Assembly (NCBI GenBank): GCA_903917345.1
Contig: CAIXAE010000002.1
Location: 1-64,000, forward strand
Direction of reading: 5' to 3'
DNA: 64,000 bases
DNA from: an uncultured Methylococcaceae bacterium
GTDB taxonomy: Bacteria; Pseudomonadota; Gammaproteobacteria; Methylococcales; Methylomonadaceae
Shown here one piece after another: positions 1 to 8,209 of this stretch. Positions within the stretch are counted from its first letter, which is position 1. Each line of letters opens with the position of its first letter. The position numbers and the translations under genes were made by a program. The notes under the pieces were generated by a model. That model did not search any database. It was given only the letters and a program-made list of their open reading frames with translations, and was not told where the DNA came from.

Positions 1-56
1 AGTCTGAGATTATTGAATATGCGATGGATTGTATTGAAAACATTATGAAGGATTAA
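1..56 (+). CDS. C-terminal fragment of an unidentified protein cut by the window edge
   Basis: Frame 3 is open from the window edge and ends at TAA 54-56, giving the tail EIIEYAMDCIENIMKD. The tail looks like an ordinary amphipathic helix, and with only 17 residues visible the family cannot be named. It could be the end of a real upstream gene or a chance open stretch. Nothing else is recognisable between it and the toxin-antitoxin operon that converges on it at 265. Confidence 0.3.
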   Translation, partial: SEIIEYAMDCIENIMKD

Positions 57-264
57 TTTGTTGGTTTAGTAGTTGGTGCTAATGATTAAGAAATTTTGCG
101 TATATGAATTTAGTAAAGAAAAGATTGCCAATTATCTAATCAATTTGTAATACCCTCTACTCGCCTGTCTTAGCCTAATAGCAGGGTTGAGCGGCCAATT
201 TAGTTATACTTTTATCCCAGTTATGCAGTGTCGGTTCATGCATAGCTGGAATAGATTCTTTTAT

Positions 265-576
265 TTAATGTCCTATTTGAGAGCGCAGCATAGCTTCTCG
301 TAAAATGGCATTAAGACGAGTTTGGTATCCATTACCTTGGCTCTTTAGCCAGGCTAAAACATCAGAATCTACACGTACCGTAGTAGATGTCTTTGTTGGT
401 TTGTAGAATGGATTTCTTACAGCATTTTTCCAGAATGCATCATCTAGTGGCGGAATGTCACTAAAGTCTATTTTGCTGTCAGGCATTTCGGACAGCGCCT
501 TGAGACCAGATTTCTGCTCTTCAGTTAGTGGTGGTAGGTTGTTAAGGTCAATTTCAAAACGAAAGTTCTTGCTCAT
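265..576 (-). CDS. brnA: BrnA-type antitoxin
   Basis: A 103-residue protein, normal for BrnA. BrnA is the DNA-binding antitoxin that neutralises the BrnT ribonuclease and represses its own operon. The N-terminal half is acidic and proline-rich (toxin-binding region). The C-terminal part, TVRVDSDVLAWLKSQGNGYQ followed by a helix with LNAILREAM, is the ribbon-helix-helix-like segment typical of BrnA. Its start overlaps the toxin stop by 4 bases (ATGA), so the two are translationally coupled in the usual toxin-first order of brnTA. Autoregulation is expected from the family; no operator was resolved. The identification is good. Confidence 0.9.
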   Translation of the reverse strand: MSKNFRFEIDLNNLPPLTEEQKSGLKALSEMPDSKIDFSDIPPLDDAFWKNAVRNPFYKPTKTSTTVRVDSDVLAWLKSQGNGYQTRLNAILREAMLRSQIGH

Positions 577-851
577 AGTGTTTCCTCTTTCGGTTCGGCG
601 CGACGTGCCGAAATAATACGAATAACTTCAGTGCCGTCCACATCGACACGAACGGTATGGGCTACCAATATTAAAAGATAGCCATCTACTAGGCCTAAGG
701 TTTGCCAGCGGTGCTCACCGTTTTCAATGCGGTCCTGCTTAACCAATGCGAATAAGTCTGCAAATACACGAGTAGCAATTTCGAAGCTAATGCCATGCTT
801 TCTAAGATTACTTTCAGCTTTTGCCTTATCCCATTCAAATCTTATTTTCAT
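573..851 (-). CDS. brnT: BrnT-type toxin (ribonuclease)
   Basis: A 92-residue BrnT-family toxin. BrnT folds like RelE and cleaves RNA to arrest growth until bound by BrnA. Diagnostic segments are the N-terminal FEWDKAKAESNLRKHGISFE, then ATRVFADL, the central GEHRWQTLGLVDG, and the C-terminal VIRIISARRAEPKEE. All family landmarks and the full length are present, so the toxin is probably intact. It is first in a two-gene minus-strand operon with brnA. The region just upstream (852-900) is AT-rich and is where the autoregulated promoter should lie. Confidence 0.92.
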   Translation of the reverse strand: MKIRFEWDKAKAESNLRKHGISFEIATRVFADLFALVKQDRIENGEHRWQTLGLVDGYLLILVAHTVRVDVDGTEVIRIISARRAEPKEETL

Positions 852-1035
852 ACATTAATGTTACTACATATATGTTTATACAGAAAATCCGCGATAGAAG
901 TGATTTGAGACTATAAAATCAAAAAATATTGGGTGAGTTTGAGGGGATTTGCCAATTTGCTTAAACTTTTACCCCGGTTATGCAGCATATTATATGCATA
1001 GCAGGGATAGATACTGTTACAAATCAATTGTTAAG

Positions 1036-1320
1036 TTAAATGCGTTTGTCAGCATCTTGATAGACTTTTTCTTTATCCCTTTTACCGATGGCAATAACTG
1101 TTACAGATACAATATAGTCGTCTACTCGATAAACCATTCTATAGCCCAACTGCCTTAGTTTTATTTTATAGCAATCTTTCATTCCAGAAAGGGCAGATGA
1201 CTGCACACGCGGCTGTTCTAGTCGTTCCGTAAGTTTCTTTTTAAATTGGGATTTTATACTACCATCCAATTTATTCCATTCAGTTAATGCTAATTCGTGA
1301 AACCTTAATTTATAGGTCAT
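1036..1320 (-). CDS. relE: RelE/StbE-family toxin
   Basis: A 94-residue RelE-superfamily toxin; such proteins cleave mRNA in the ribosomal A site. Visible landmarks are the N-terminal YKLRFHELALTEWNKLDGSI, the basic helix QFKKKLTERLEQP, the conserved DCYKIKLRQLGYRMVYRVDD strand region, and the terminal VIAIGKRDKEKVY, which carries the basic and tyrosine residues expected at the active site. It overlaps the upstream antitoxin by 11 bases, as in relBE/stbDE operons. RelE and StbE are close relatives, so the sub-name is approximate. It appears full length. Confidence 0.9.
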   Translation of the reverse strand: MTYKLRFHELALTEWNKLDGSIKSQFKKKLTERLEQPRVQSSALSGMKDCYKIKLRQLGYRMVYRVDDYIVSVTVIAIGKRDKEKVYQDADKRI

Positions 1321-1555
1321 CTATGCTTAACTCAATGAATGGCCCGTTAGCCCGTTCAAGAACAAGTTGCTTATCCTCTAGATCTTCAATTTTGGCTAAA
1401 AGGGTTTCATAAAATTTTGCGGATAATAAATAGGATTCAGGTCTATTGTGATTAAGAATGGCAATAGGACTTTCATCCGTTTCTTTGATTATAGAGGCAT
1501 AATTGCGCTTTAGTTCTGTAACGCTGACAGTTGTATTGGCAAACACAGTATCCAT
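1310..1555 (-). CDS. Phd/YefM (StbD)-type antitoxin
   Basis: An 81-residue antitoxin of the Phd/YefM/StbD class. The N-terminal half, VSVTELKRNYASIIKETDES followed by PIAILNHNRPESYLLS, is the Phd-like DNA-binding and dimerisation fold. The C-terminal helix, LEDKQLVLERANGPFIEL, should wrap the toxin. It is promoter-proximal and overlaps the RelE-like toxin gene, which is the usual arrangement for coupled expression and negative autoregulation. The protein appears complete. The choice between the RelB and StbD names is uncertain. Confidence 0.85.
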   Translation of the reverse strand: MDTVFANTTVSVTELKRNYASIIKETDESPIAILNHNRPESYLLSAKFYETLLAKIEDLEDKQLVLERANGPFIELSIDDL

Positions 1556-1841
1556 GATGACTCCAATTTAATGCTAATTTAGGTGTTTAATATAGCATCT
1601 TTTTGTTATGATCGATAATGTTTTAGTTGGTTTTACCGCAGAAGGTTGCCCAGTCTTGCATCAATCACCTTTTGTATTATTTTCATATATAATTTCTGCG
1701 GTATTAATCTATCGTATACCTTATATATACAACTAATATTTTGGATTAAATATAGGTAAAAATTACAAGTGTGTCCGAAATTGTGTCTTTTTGAGATTAT
1801 TCTTTATTTATTATTTTAAATATCATATATATAGAAGATAA

Positions 1842-1863
1842 TTCAAGTCCGGCCGCCGTACCA
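1842..1863 (+). other. tRNA 3'-end-like segment, possible attachment-site scar
   Basis: TTCAAGTCCGGCCGCC followed by GTACCA reads like a T-loop, the 3' half of the T stem, an acceptor strand and an encoded CCA. The sequence upstream cannot supply the rest of a cloverleaf, so this is not a functional tRNA. It is one base shorter than the standard T-loop-to-CCA distance. A 3'-end copy followed by a terminator is what an attR left by a tRNA-targeting integrase looks like. This is inference; the full tRNA would have to lie outside the window. Confidence 0.35.
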
Positions 1864-1871
1864 AATAGTAG

Positions 1872-1908
1872 AAACCCGCAAGCCGTATGGCTTTGCGGGT
1901 TTTTTTTT
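1872..1908 (+). terminator. Intrinsic terminator
   Basis: The arms AAACCCGCAAGCC and GGCTTTGCGGGTTT pair around a GTAT loop with one bulge, followed by a run of T. This is a strong rho-independent terminator for plus-strand transcription. Its place just after the tRNA-like 3' end fits a former tRNA terminator. Confidence 0.8.
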
Positions 1909-1983
1909 GTGTTCAATATCAGAGTTATTGCAGTATTTTAAGTAGTATATAAGCCTACAAATGCTCTAATAGGTTAGTCAGTT

Positions 1984-2388
1984 TTAGAGATGTTGAGCAA
2001 TTAATTTCTTACAATCATTTCGCCATAAACAAGGTTCGTCTTGATCGCAATGATGGAACGAGTGATTATCGTAGCAAGGTTGATTTTTCATAATGATTTG
2101 AATCGCATGAATCAATTCTTCTTTTTGGTCAAAGGTGTCGGCATTTTCAATTCCTAGTAACTTTGCGAAGCGCATTATTGCAACCCGCGTTAAGCCACCA
2201 TCTTCTGTAGAAACAATATGGTAATTTGAAGTTAGTGTTTTTATAAACTCCCGTTCGGCACAAAGCCAGTCATCTAATTCAAATCCTGACTTAAAGTCTC
2301 TACTCATCGCTTTATAAAAAGCCGCTTCGGAAATCCATTGGTGACGATATTCGTATTCTGTTTGATTTTCAGTCAGAGGGGTGATCAT
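1984..2388 (-). CDS. DUF2934 domain protein with C-terminal cysteine cluster
   Basis: A 134-residue soluble protein of unknown function. Residues 14-50 match the DUF2934 pattern: YRHQWISEAAFYKAMSRDF followed by ELDDWLCAEREF. The second half has a SAP/Rho-N-like helical stretch (TRVAIMRFAKLLGIENADTF) and then a cysteine/histidine-rich tail containing CYDNHSFHHCDQDEPCLWRN and a last cysteine, which could bind metal. DUF2934 proteins are found in many proteobacteria without a known role. The gene stands alone, with a terminator to one side and a long non-coding stretch on the other. Function is unknown. Confidence 0.75.
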   Translation of the reverse strand: MITPLTENQTEYEYRHQWISEAAFYKAMSRDFKSGFELDDWLCAEREFIKTLTSNYHIVSTEDGGLTRVAIMRFAKLLGIENADTFDQKEELIHAIQIIMKNQPCYDNHSFHHCDQDEPCLWRNDCKKLIAQHL

Positions 2389-3104
2389 GTCTTATTTACG
2401 GGTTAAGCCCATTAGTATGTAAGTAAGTTCGGAAAAATAGCCAGTTATTTTTAAACAGTGCTTACAGCGTATTTTTATTTAACTGTTCGCTATAGTAGCC
2501 CAATTATATTTAGAATTTATGACGGGCAATCAGTTGCTTAAAAGTCTTTTGCTGTTGATTCACAGTGATGGGTAGTTTAAAAGATATAAACTGCAATGGG
2601 GTGCTCGTTTTTCTAAGGTTTTACGAAGCATCCAGCTGAACATAAATCGTAAAAACTGACTAACGAGCGCACTCTAACACGTTATTTATGAGTGAGTGTT
2701 AAATATAAATTAACGTGGCTTCTTTAAATCAAAGTCTCAAGATGTAAACAGGCGTCACAGCATTTTGTTCAAGCTGTTTGGGGACTTAATAAGTCGGCTA
2801 GTGGAACTGGAGAGGCGTCTCGCGGATTAGTTAACAGGGTTCCACTCTCTGTTGACACGTCTAGCTATGCTTGAAGGATGTCTCAAACATATCACGACAC
2901 GCCGCAAAATGTAGTGGGCATATATTTTATGTTGGCGAGACGTGTCGCAAGGAGTGCCAGGCGTGTCTCAGACTACTCGACATGTGTCGACAAATGCTCA
3001 AACTCTGTCAACAGGTACTCGAGACATGTCGTTAGAGGGTGGGACAGTGTAATGAGGTCTGAGTATCGTCGTAAAATGTCCCAGTAGTTTAATTAAAACA
3101 CGCG
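2389..3104. other. 716-bp intergenic region without a convincing gene
   Basis: The first 350 bases are AT-rich with no recognised signal beyond the promoter region of the DUF2934 gene. From about 2800 the composition changes and a cluster of GAC/GTC-centred motifs appears (separate entry). One plus-strand open frame at 2878-3087 exists, but it has no ribosome-binding site and its arginine/serine-rich product reflects the repeats; it is not called as a gene. Confidence 0.6.
2801..3080. repeat. Cluster of GACRYGTC-like near-palindromes
   Basis: Related short motifs recur: GAGGCGTCTC (2812-2821), GACACGTC (2854-2861), GATGTCTC (2878-2885), GACACGCC (2896-2903), GAGACGTGTCGC (2937-2948), GGCGTGTCTC (2960-2969), CGACATGTGTCGA (2978-2990) and TCGAGACATGTCG (3019-3031). 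A longer inverted repeat, AGTGGAAC/GTTCCACT, spans 2800-2846. The motifs share a GACRYGTC core and differ in spacing, so this is not a simple tandem array. Binding sites for a regulator or replication/partition-type factor are possible; nothing in the sequence names the protein. Confidence 0.55.
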
Positions 3105-3740
3105 TTAGTGGATCTGTTGATTCAGACAGCCCTTTAAAAAAAGTGCCGTCCGTTGGCGCACCCAGGTATCAATCTCATTAATCGTAGGGGGAGGCTCAAT
3201 CCCTAATTGGAGTTTTTGTAAGCGCTCATTACGAAGACTGCTTAAGTAATGATCTGCAAGTGCATGCGGGTCATGATCTTCAAAATACCCAGCTTTTTGT
3301 TGTTTTATAAAAAATTCTTCTAGGTGATTTAAAGTGCGTTGAGGGCCTTGTTCATAAAATTGTACGGCAAGGTCAGGAAAACGGAGCGATTCCCCCATCA
3401 TGATGCTGCGCATGCGAAGAACTTCGGGTTGGGTAATGCCGGCTATAAATTGCTTACCAAAAGTGATGAGCGCCTCTTCAGGATGACCGGTTAGAGCGCT
3501 TTCTTCAGCTAAGGTGCTTACAAAGGGATCGCTGTAGCGTTTGATGACCGCACCAAATAAACCGGCTTTGCCATCAAATTCATTATAAAGCGTGCGCATC
3601 GATACATGGGCCGTTTTGGCGATGCTTTCTAAGCTAACACTGCCGTAACCATTCTCTAAAAAAAGGCTCAGAGCGCCATCCAGTAATCGCTGACGGCTAG
3701 AATCTTCTTCGCCTTTTCGTGGTCGTCCACATTTAATCAT
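3105..3740 (-). CDS. TetR/AcrR-family repressor of the RND efflux operon
   Basis: A 211-residue TetR-family regulator. The N-terminal helix-turn-helix is clear: RQRLLDGALSLFLENGYGSV, then LESIAKTAHVSMRTLYNEF and the following KAGLFGAVI helix. The C-terminal 140 residues are the divergent ligand-binding and dimerisation domain. The gene is divergent from the efflux operon, 102 bp away, with a 6-bp-arm inverted repeat between them. By family precedent it represses the pump and itself until an inducer binds. The inducer cannot be predicted. Confidence 0.9.
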   Translation of the reverse strand: MIKCGRPRKGEEDSSRQRLLDGALSLFLENGYGSVSLESIAKTAHVSMRTLYNEFDGKAGLFGAVIKRYSDPFVSTLAEESALTGHPEEALITFGKQFIAGITQPEVLRMRSIMMGESLRFPDLAVQFYEQGPQRTLNHLEEFFIKQQKAGYFEDHDPHALADHYLSSLRNERLQKLQLGIEPPPTINEIDTWVRQRTALFLKGCLNQQIH

Positions 3741-3758
3741 GGCGTTTTAAAACATAAG

Positions 3759-3797
3759 TTGACATAGGATAAGATCATACCGTAGATTATAACGGTA
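3759..3797 (+). promoter_or_regulatory. Efflux operon promoter overlapped by a TetR-type operator
   Basis: A perfect inverted repeat, TACCGT-AGATTATA-ACGGTA, occupies 3778-3797 between tetR and the membrane-fusion gene. A consensus -35 TTGACA lies at 3759-3764 and a weaker -10-like TAGATT at 3783-3788, inside the repeat. Repressor bound there would block RNA polymerase. The divergent layout makes TetR control the simplest reading; binding itself is inferred. Confidence 0.65.
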
Positions 3798-3842
3798 AGA
3801 GTTATTACCATTTAATTTTATTTTGAAGTACAGGCTGAAGGC

Positions 3843-5021
3843 ATGCATAAAAGATCGTTTATCAACGTATTACCATTGAGTTTTGTCATGTTTATTTCAC
3901 TCGTTATGGCGGCCTGTGATTCTAATACGGCTTCTAATGCACAACTGCCCGTTATGCCACCTGCTAATGTAAAAATGGCCCAGCCTGTGGTGCAAAATGT
4001 AACGGAATGGGATGAATACACCGGCCGTATAGAATCAATGAGTAGCGTTGATGTGCGCGCTAGGGTGAGCGGTTATTTAGACAAAGTAAATTTTAAAGCC
4101 GGTGCCAAAGTAAAAAAGGGAGATTTATTATTTGAGATCGATCCTAAACCCTTTAATGCTCAATTACAGTATGCCCAAGCTGAGTTAGAGCGCGCTAATG
4201 TAAAATTAGAGTTAGCTAAAAATGATTTAGAGCGTTCAGAGCGCTTATTTAAAGGTAAAGCGATTTCTGAAGAAGAGCATGATGCGCGCAGTAAAGGTGC
4301 ACGTGAAGCCTCTGCGGCAGTTCAGTCGGCACACGCTAATTTAGAAACGGCCAAATTGAATTTGGAATATACCAAAATTCGCGCACCGATAGACGGCCGT
4401 ATTGGACGTGAGTTAATCACGGCAGGTAACTTAGTGAGTGGCGGCGGGGCAGAAGCTACCCTATTAAGCTTTATTGTATCTACCGACCCTGTTTATGTGT
4501 ATGTCGACGTGGACGAGCATTTGGCCCTTAAATATCGTCGTCAAGCGTTACAAGCGCAGCATAAATCGACTATTGCTGAACCGATACCTGCGCAATTAGC
4601 GTTGTCTGATGATGTGGGTTTTCCTCATAAAGGTGTCATTGATTACAGTTCTCCGCGTGCGGATATTAAAACGGGTACCGTATCACTGCGGGGTGTATTT
4701 GCAAATACAGATGATTTATTAAGCTCTGGTTTTTTTGCGCGCTTACGTGTGCGGGCTAGTGCCCCTTATTCTGCGCTATTAATTCCTGATCGGGCTATTG
4801 CGACAGACCAAGGCCAGCACTTTGTGTGGGTGGTTAATCCTGAACAAAAAGTGGAGTATCGTTCGATAGCATTAGGTGCTCATATCGGACAGTCCAAAGT
4901 GATTGTGAGTGGTTTAAATCCGGACGAATGGGTGGTTGTGGATGGCTTACCTAAATTGATGCCGGGCCGTCAGGTTAATCCAGAAAAGGTGGTGCTGTCT
5001 GAATCTCAAGGTGAGAACTAA
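3843..5021 (+). CDS. RND efflux periplasmic adaptor (AcrA/MexA type)
   Basis: A 392-residue membrane-fusion protein. The N-terminus is a lipoprotein signal with lipobox VMAAC, placing the mature lipid-anchored cysteine at about residue 25. It continues with the adaptor fold: EWDEYTGRIESMSSVDVRAR, the split lipoyl halves (GAKVKKGDLLFEIDPKPF and LNLEYTKIRAPIDGRIGREL), a coiled-coil hairpin between them rich in A/E/L/K, and a beta-barrel domain. The protein links the inner-membrane pump to the outer-membrane channel. It is the first gene of a tight operon (2-bp gap to the pump). The substrate is unknown. Confidence 0.95.
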   Translation: MHKRSFINVLPLSFVMFISLVMAACDSNTASNAQLPVMPPANVKMAQPVVQNVTEWDEYTGRIESMSSVDVRARVSGYLDKVNFKAGAKVKKGDLLFEIDPKPFNAQLQYAQAELERANVKLELAKNDLERSERLFKGKAISEEEHDARSKGAREASAAVQSAHANLETAKLNLEYTKIRAPIDGRIGRELITAGNLVSGGGAEATLLSFIVSTDPVYVYVDVDEHLALKYRRQALQAQHKSTIAEPIPAQLALSDDVGFPHKGVIDYSSPRADIKTGTVSLRGVFANTDDLLSSGFFARLRVRASAPYSALLIPDRAIATDQGQHFVWVVNPEQKVEYRSIALGAHIGQSKVIVSGLNPDEWVVVDGLPKLMPGRQVNPEKVVLSESQGEN

Positions 5022-5023
5022 GC

Positions 5024-8000
5024 ATGAATAGATTCACGCACTTCTTTATTGATCGGCCTATCTTTGCGGCCGTTTTATCTATATTAATCGTATTGGTGGG
5101 GAGTTTAGCGCTCATCACTTTACCCATTACCCAATACCCTGAGATAGCCCCTCCCACCGTGCTGATTAGTACGAATTATGCGGGTGCAAACTCTCAGGTG
5201 GTTGCGGAAACAGTCGCAACGCCGATAGAACAAGAAGTGAATGGTGTGGAAGACATGTTGTATATGTCTTCACAGTCCACTAATAGTGGCAGTATGGCTT
5301 TAACCGTGGCCTTTAAACCTGGTACTAATTTGGATAAGGCCCAAGTTTTAGTACAAAACCGTGTGGCTTTGGCCGAACCTAGGTTGCCAGAAGAAGTTAG
5401 ACGGCAAGGGGTGAGTGTTAAGAAGCGAAGTCCAGATTTAAGTATGGTGGTTAATTTGGTGTCACCTGATAAACGCTATGACAGTGTTTATTTAAGTAAT
5501 TATGCCTTATTACAAATTAAAGATACCTTGGCGCGATTGCCTGGCGTCGGTGATATTACCGTTTTTGGTGCGCGTGATTACAGTATGCGACTTTGGTTAA
5601 ATCCAGAAAAAATTGCCGCCCGTGGTTTAACAGCCAGCGATGTTATTAATGCTATTCGGGATCAAAATATACAGGTCGCGGCGGGTGTCGTGGGGCAGCA
5701 ACCTAGTCATAAAAATGCAGATTTCCAATACACCATTACGACTTTAGGTCGCTTAATGGATGCCGAACAATTTGCGGATATTGTTATTAAAAAAGGGTCC
5801 AATGGTCAGGTCACTTTACTTAAAGATGTGGCGCGCATTGAATTGGGAGCAAAGGATTACAACTCAGGGTTGCTATTAGATGGTGAGCCTACGGTCGGTT
5901 TAGCGATTTTTCAGTTACCGGGGTCTAATGCCTTAGATACTAAGAAAGCCGTAGTGGAAGCGATGTCGAAGTTAAAAACCCGTTTTCCAGAAGGGTTGGA
6001 TTATAAAATGATTTACGACACCGTCGTTTTCATTCAGCAATCTATTAAGGCGGTAGTCATCACTTTATTTGAGGCCTTGTTGTTAGTGGTCTTAGTGGTT
6101 GTTATTTTCTTACAAAATTGGCGAGCCACTATCATTCCTTTGTTAGCCGTGCCTGTGTCTTTAATTGGCACCTTTGCGGTGATGTCTGCGATGGGTATTT
6201 CTTTAAATACCTTGTCATTATTTGGTTTGGTTTTAGCGATTGGTATTGTGGTGGATGATGCGATTGTGGTGGTTGAGAATGTTGAACGCCATATCGGTTT
6301 AGGATTGTCTGCAAGAGACGCGACCCGAAAAGCGATGAGTGAAGTAGTGGGGCCTATTATTGCAACGGCCTTAGTTTTGGTAGCGGTGTTTGTGCCGACA
6401 GCCTTTATTACGGGCGTATCTGGTGCATTTTACAAACAGTTTGCTTTGACTATTGCTGTTTCAACGGTTATTTCGGCTTTTAATTCTTTAACTTTAAGTC
6501 CCGCTTTATGTGCGTTGCTATTAGATCGTGCGCACGGTGATAAAGATAAATTTACGCGCGTGATTGATTATTGCCTGGGTTGGTTTTTTAGGGCGTTTAA
6601 CACGTTCTTTGAGCGGTTTGGACACTCTTATTCACGATTAGTCGGGCGACTCATTCGTATGACGAGTATCGTCTTGCTGATTTATGCAGGCCTATGTGGC
6701 TTAAACTTTTGGGTATTTGAAAAAGTACCAACGGGATTTATTCCGCAACAAGATCAAGGCTATTTGATTCTGTATGCACAATTACCGGACGCGGCCTCTT
6801 TAGCAAGAACACAAGCGGTTGTAAAAGAAGCCACCGATATTATTTTAAAAACAGACGGTGTTAATCACGTTAATGCTTATTCGGGGTTTTCAATATTAAG
6901 TGGCGCAAGTCAATCTAACGTTGCGACCTTGTTTGCAACACTGGAAAGTTTTGATGAACGTGCGGATCAGCCTAATTTACATGCCAATAAGGTGATTGAG
7001 GATCTTAAAGCACGTCTTTCTGTGGTGGATGATGCTTATATTGCTGTATTTGCACCACCGCCGATTAGGGGAATGAGTTCGGTAGGTGGGTTTAAATTAC
7101 AAATTCAAGATCGCGGTAATGCCGGTATAGATGCTCTAAAAAAGGTGAACGGTGATTTAGTCGCTTCAGGTAATAAAGAATCGGGCCTAGTGGGTCTATT
7201 TACAACGTTTAGAGCGAGTGTTCCGCAGTTATTTTTAGATGTGGATAGAACACGCGTTAAATCGATGGGTGTCGCTTTAAAAGATGTATTTGATACCTTA
7301 CAGATTTATTTAGGCTCTTTGTATGTAAATGATTTTAATCGTTTTGGCAGAACGTATCAGGTAACGGCGCAAGCGGATGCCGAGTTTAGAATGAATCCAG
7401 AGGATATTGTTAAGTTAAAGACCAGGAATTCTGATGGGGGTATGGTGCCCTTAGGATCTTTGATCGATATTAAGGAGCTTAATGGGCCTGATAAAATCAC
7501 CCGCTATAACATGTATCCGGCAGCTGAAATTAATGGCAGTACGTTGCCGGGTGTTAGTTCTAGCCAAGCGATCGATACGATGGATAAATTGATGGCTAAA
7601 GAGTTGCCGCCAGGGTTTGATTATGAATGGACTGAACTCAGCTTACAGCAAGTGTTAGCGGGTAATGTGGCGTTTTTAGTGTTTCCGTTAAGTGTTATCT
7701 TTGTATTTTTAGCCTTGGCGGCTCAATATGAGAGTTGGTCATTACCCTTTGCGGTTATCTTAATTGTACCGATGTGTATTTTGTCTTCTATGATCGGTGT
7801 GTGGATGAGTCATATGGATAACAATATCTTTACGCAAATCGGGTTTATCGTTTTGGTCGGTTTGGCGAGTAAAAATGCCATTCTGATTGTTGAATTTGCT
7901 AAGCGGCGTCAAATGGAAGGTTTGACTGCTTTTGATGCAGCTAAAGAAGCGGCCAGTACCCGTTTAAGACCTATTTTAATGACTTCCTTTGCTTTTATTA

Positions 8001-8209
8001 TGGGGGTATTTCCTTTGGTAATCGCAACGGGGGCGGGTGCTGAGTCTCGACAAATATTGGGTACGGCCGTGTTTAGCGGTATGTTGGGTGTGACCTTATT
8101 TGGCTTGTTGTTAACGCCAGTTTTTTATGTGTGGGTTTTATCTTTAGCAAATCTTATCAAGCCTCAGCCGTCTAAGAAGCCAGATAATCATACAGGGATA
8201 GAACTATGA
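5024..8209 (+). CDS. RND multidrug efflux pump, AcrB/MexB (HAE-1) family
   Basis: A 1061-residue inner-membrane proton/drug antiporter, the full HAE-1 length. It has the typical N-terminus FFIDRPIFAAVLSILIVL, a large periplasmic loop, and TM4 with the proton-relay pair in GIVVDDAIVVVENV (D411 and D412). A second loop and the second six-helix bundle follow, with LVGLASKNAILIVEFAKRRQ. The twofold internal duplication is visible. It works as a trimer with the adaptor and the channel encoded on either side. Its stop overlaps the next start (ATGA). Key residues are intact, so it should be functional; the substrate range cannot be read from sequence. Confidence 0.96.
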   Translation: MNRFTHFFIDRPIFAAVLSILIVLVGSLALITLPITQYPEIAPPTVLISTNYAGANSQVVAETVATPIEQEVNGVEDMLYMSSQSTNSGSMALTVAFKPGTNLDKAQVLVQNRVALAEPRLPEEVRRQGVSVKKRSPDLSMVVNLVSPDKRYDSVYLSNYALLQIKDTLARLPGVGDITVFGARDYSMRLWLNPEKIAARGLTASDVINAIRDQNIQVAAGVVGQQPSHKNADFQYTITTLGRLMDAEQFADIVIKKGSNGQVTLLKDVARIELGAKDYNSGLLLDGEPTVGLAIFQLPGSNALDTKKAVVEAMSKLKTRFPEGLDYKMIYDTVVFIQQSIKAVVITLFEALLLVVLVVVIFLQNWRATIIPLLAVPVSLIGTFAVMSAMGISLNTLSLFGLVLAIGIVVDDAIVVVENVERHIGLGLSARDATRKAMSEVVGPIIATALVLVAVFVPTAFITGVSGAFYKQFALTIAVSTVISAFNSLTLSPALCALLLDRAHGDKDKFTRVIDYCLGWFFRAFNTFFERFGHSYSRLVGRLIRMTSIVLLIYAGLCGLNFWVFEKVPTGFIPQQDQGYLILYAQLPDAASLARTQAVVKEATDIILKTDGVNHVNAYSGFSILSGASQSNVATLFATLESFDERADQPNLHANKVIEDLKARLSVVDDAYIAVFAPPPIRGMSSVGGFKLQIQDRGNAGIDALKKVNGDLVASGNKESGLVGLFTTFRASVPQLFLDVDRTRVKSMGVALKDVFDTLQIYLGSLYVNDFNRFGRTYQVTAQADAEFRMNPEDIVKLKTRNSDGGMVPLGSLIDIKELNGPDKITRYNMYPAAEINGSTLPGVSSSQAIDTMDKLMAKELPPGFDYEWTELSLQQVLAGNVAFLVFPLSVIFVFLALAAQYESWSLPFAVILIVPMCILSSMIGVWMSHMDNNIFTQIGFIVLVGLASKNAILIVEFAKRRQMEGLTAFDAAKEAASTRLRPILMTSFAFIMGVFPLVIATGAGAESRQILGTAVFSGMLGVTLFGLLLTPVFYVWVLSLANLIKPQPSKKPDNHTGIEL

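Larger units (their letters stand above)
1556..1983. other. Intergenic stretch with possible island boundary
   Basis: No gene is visible. The left part is AT-rich and must hold the toxin-antitoxin promoter. GTGTC occurs twice around 1771-1787. A tRNA 3'-end-like segment (1842-1863) and an intrinsic terminator (1872-1908) follow. The combination resembles the edge of an element inserted at a tRNA gene, but no integrase is present in the window. Confidence 0.4.

Noticed and set aside
949-1158. A plus-strand open frame overlapping the RelE-like toxin
   Set aside because: It lies largely antisense to a clear RelE-family gene and has no family features.
1842-1863. A complete tRNA gene
   Set aside because: Only the 3' end resembles a tRNA; no D arm, anticodon arm or 5' acceptor strand exists upstream.
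2878-3087. A plus-strand open frame of 69 codons in the motif cluster
   Set aside because: No ribosome-binding site, no recognisable protein, and its R/S-rich product simply reflects the GACRYGTC motifs.
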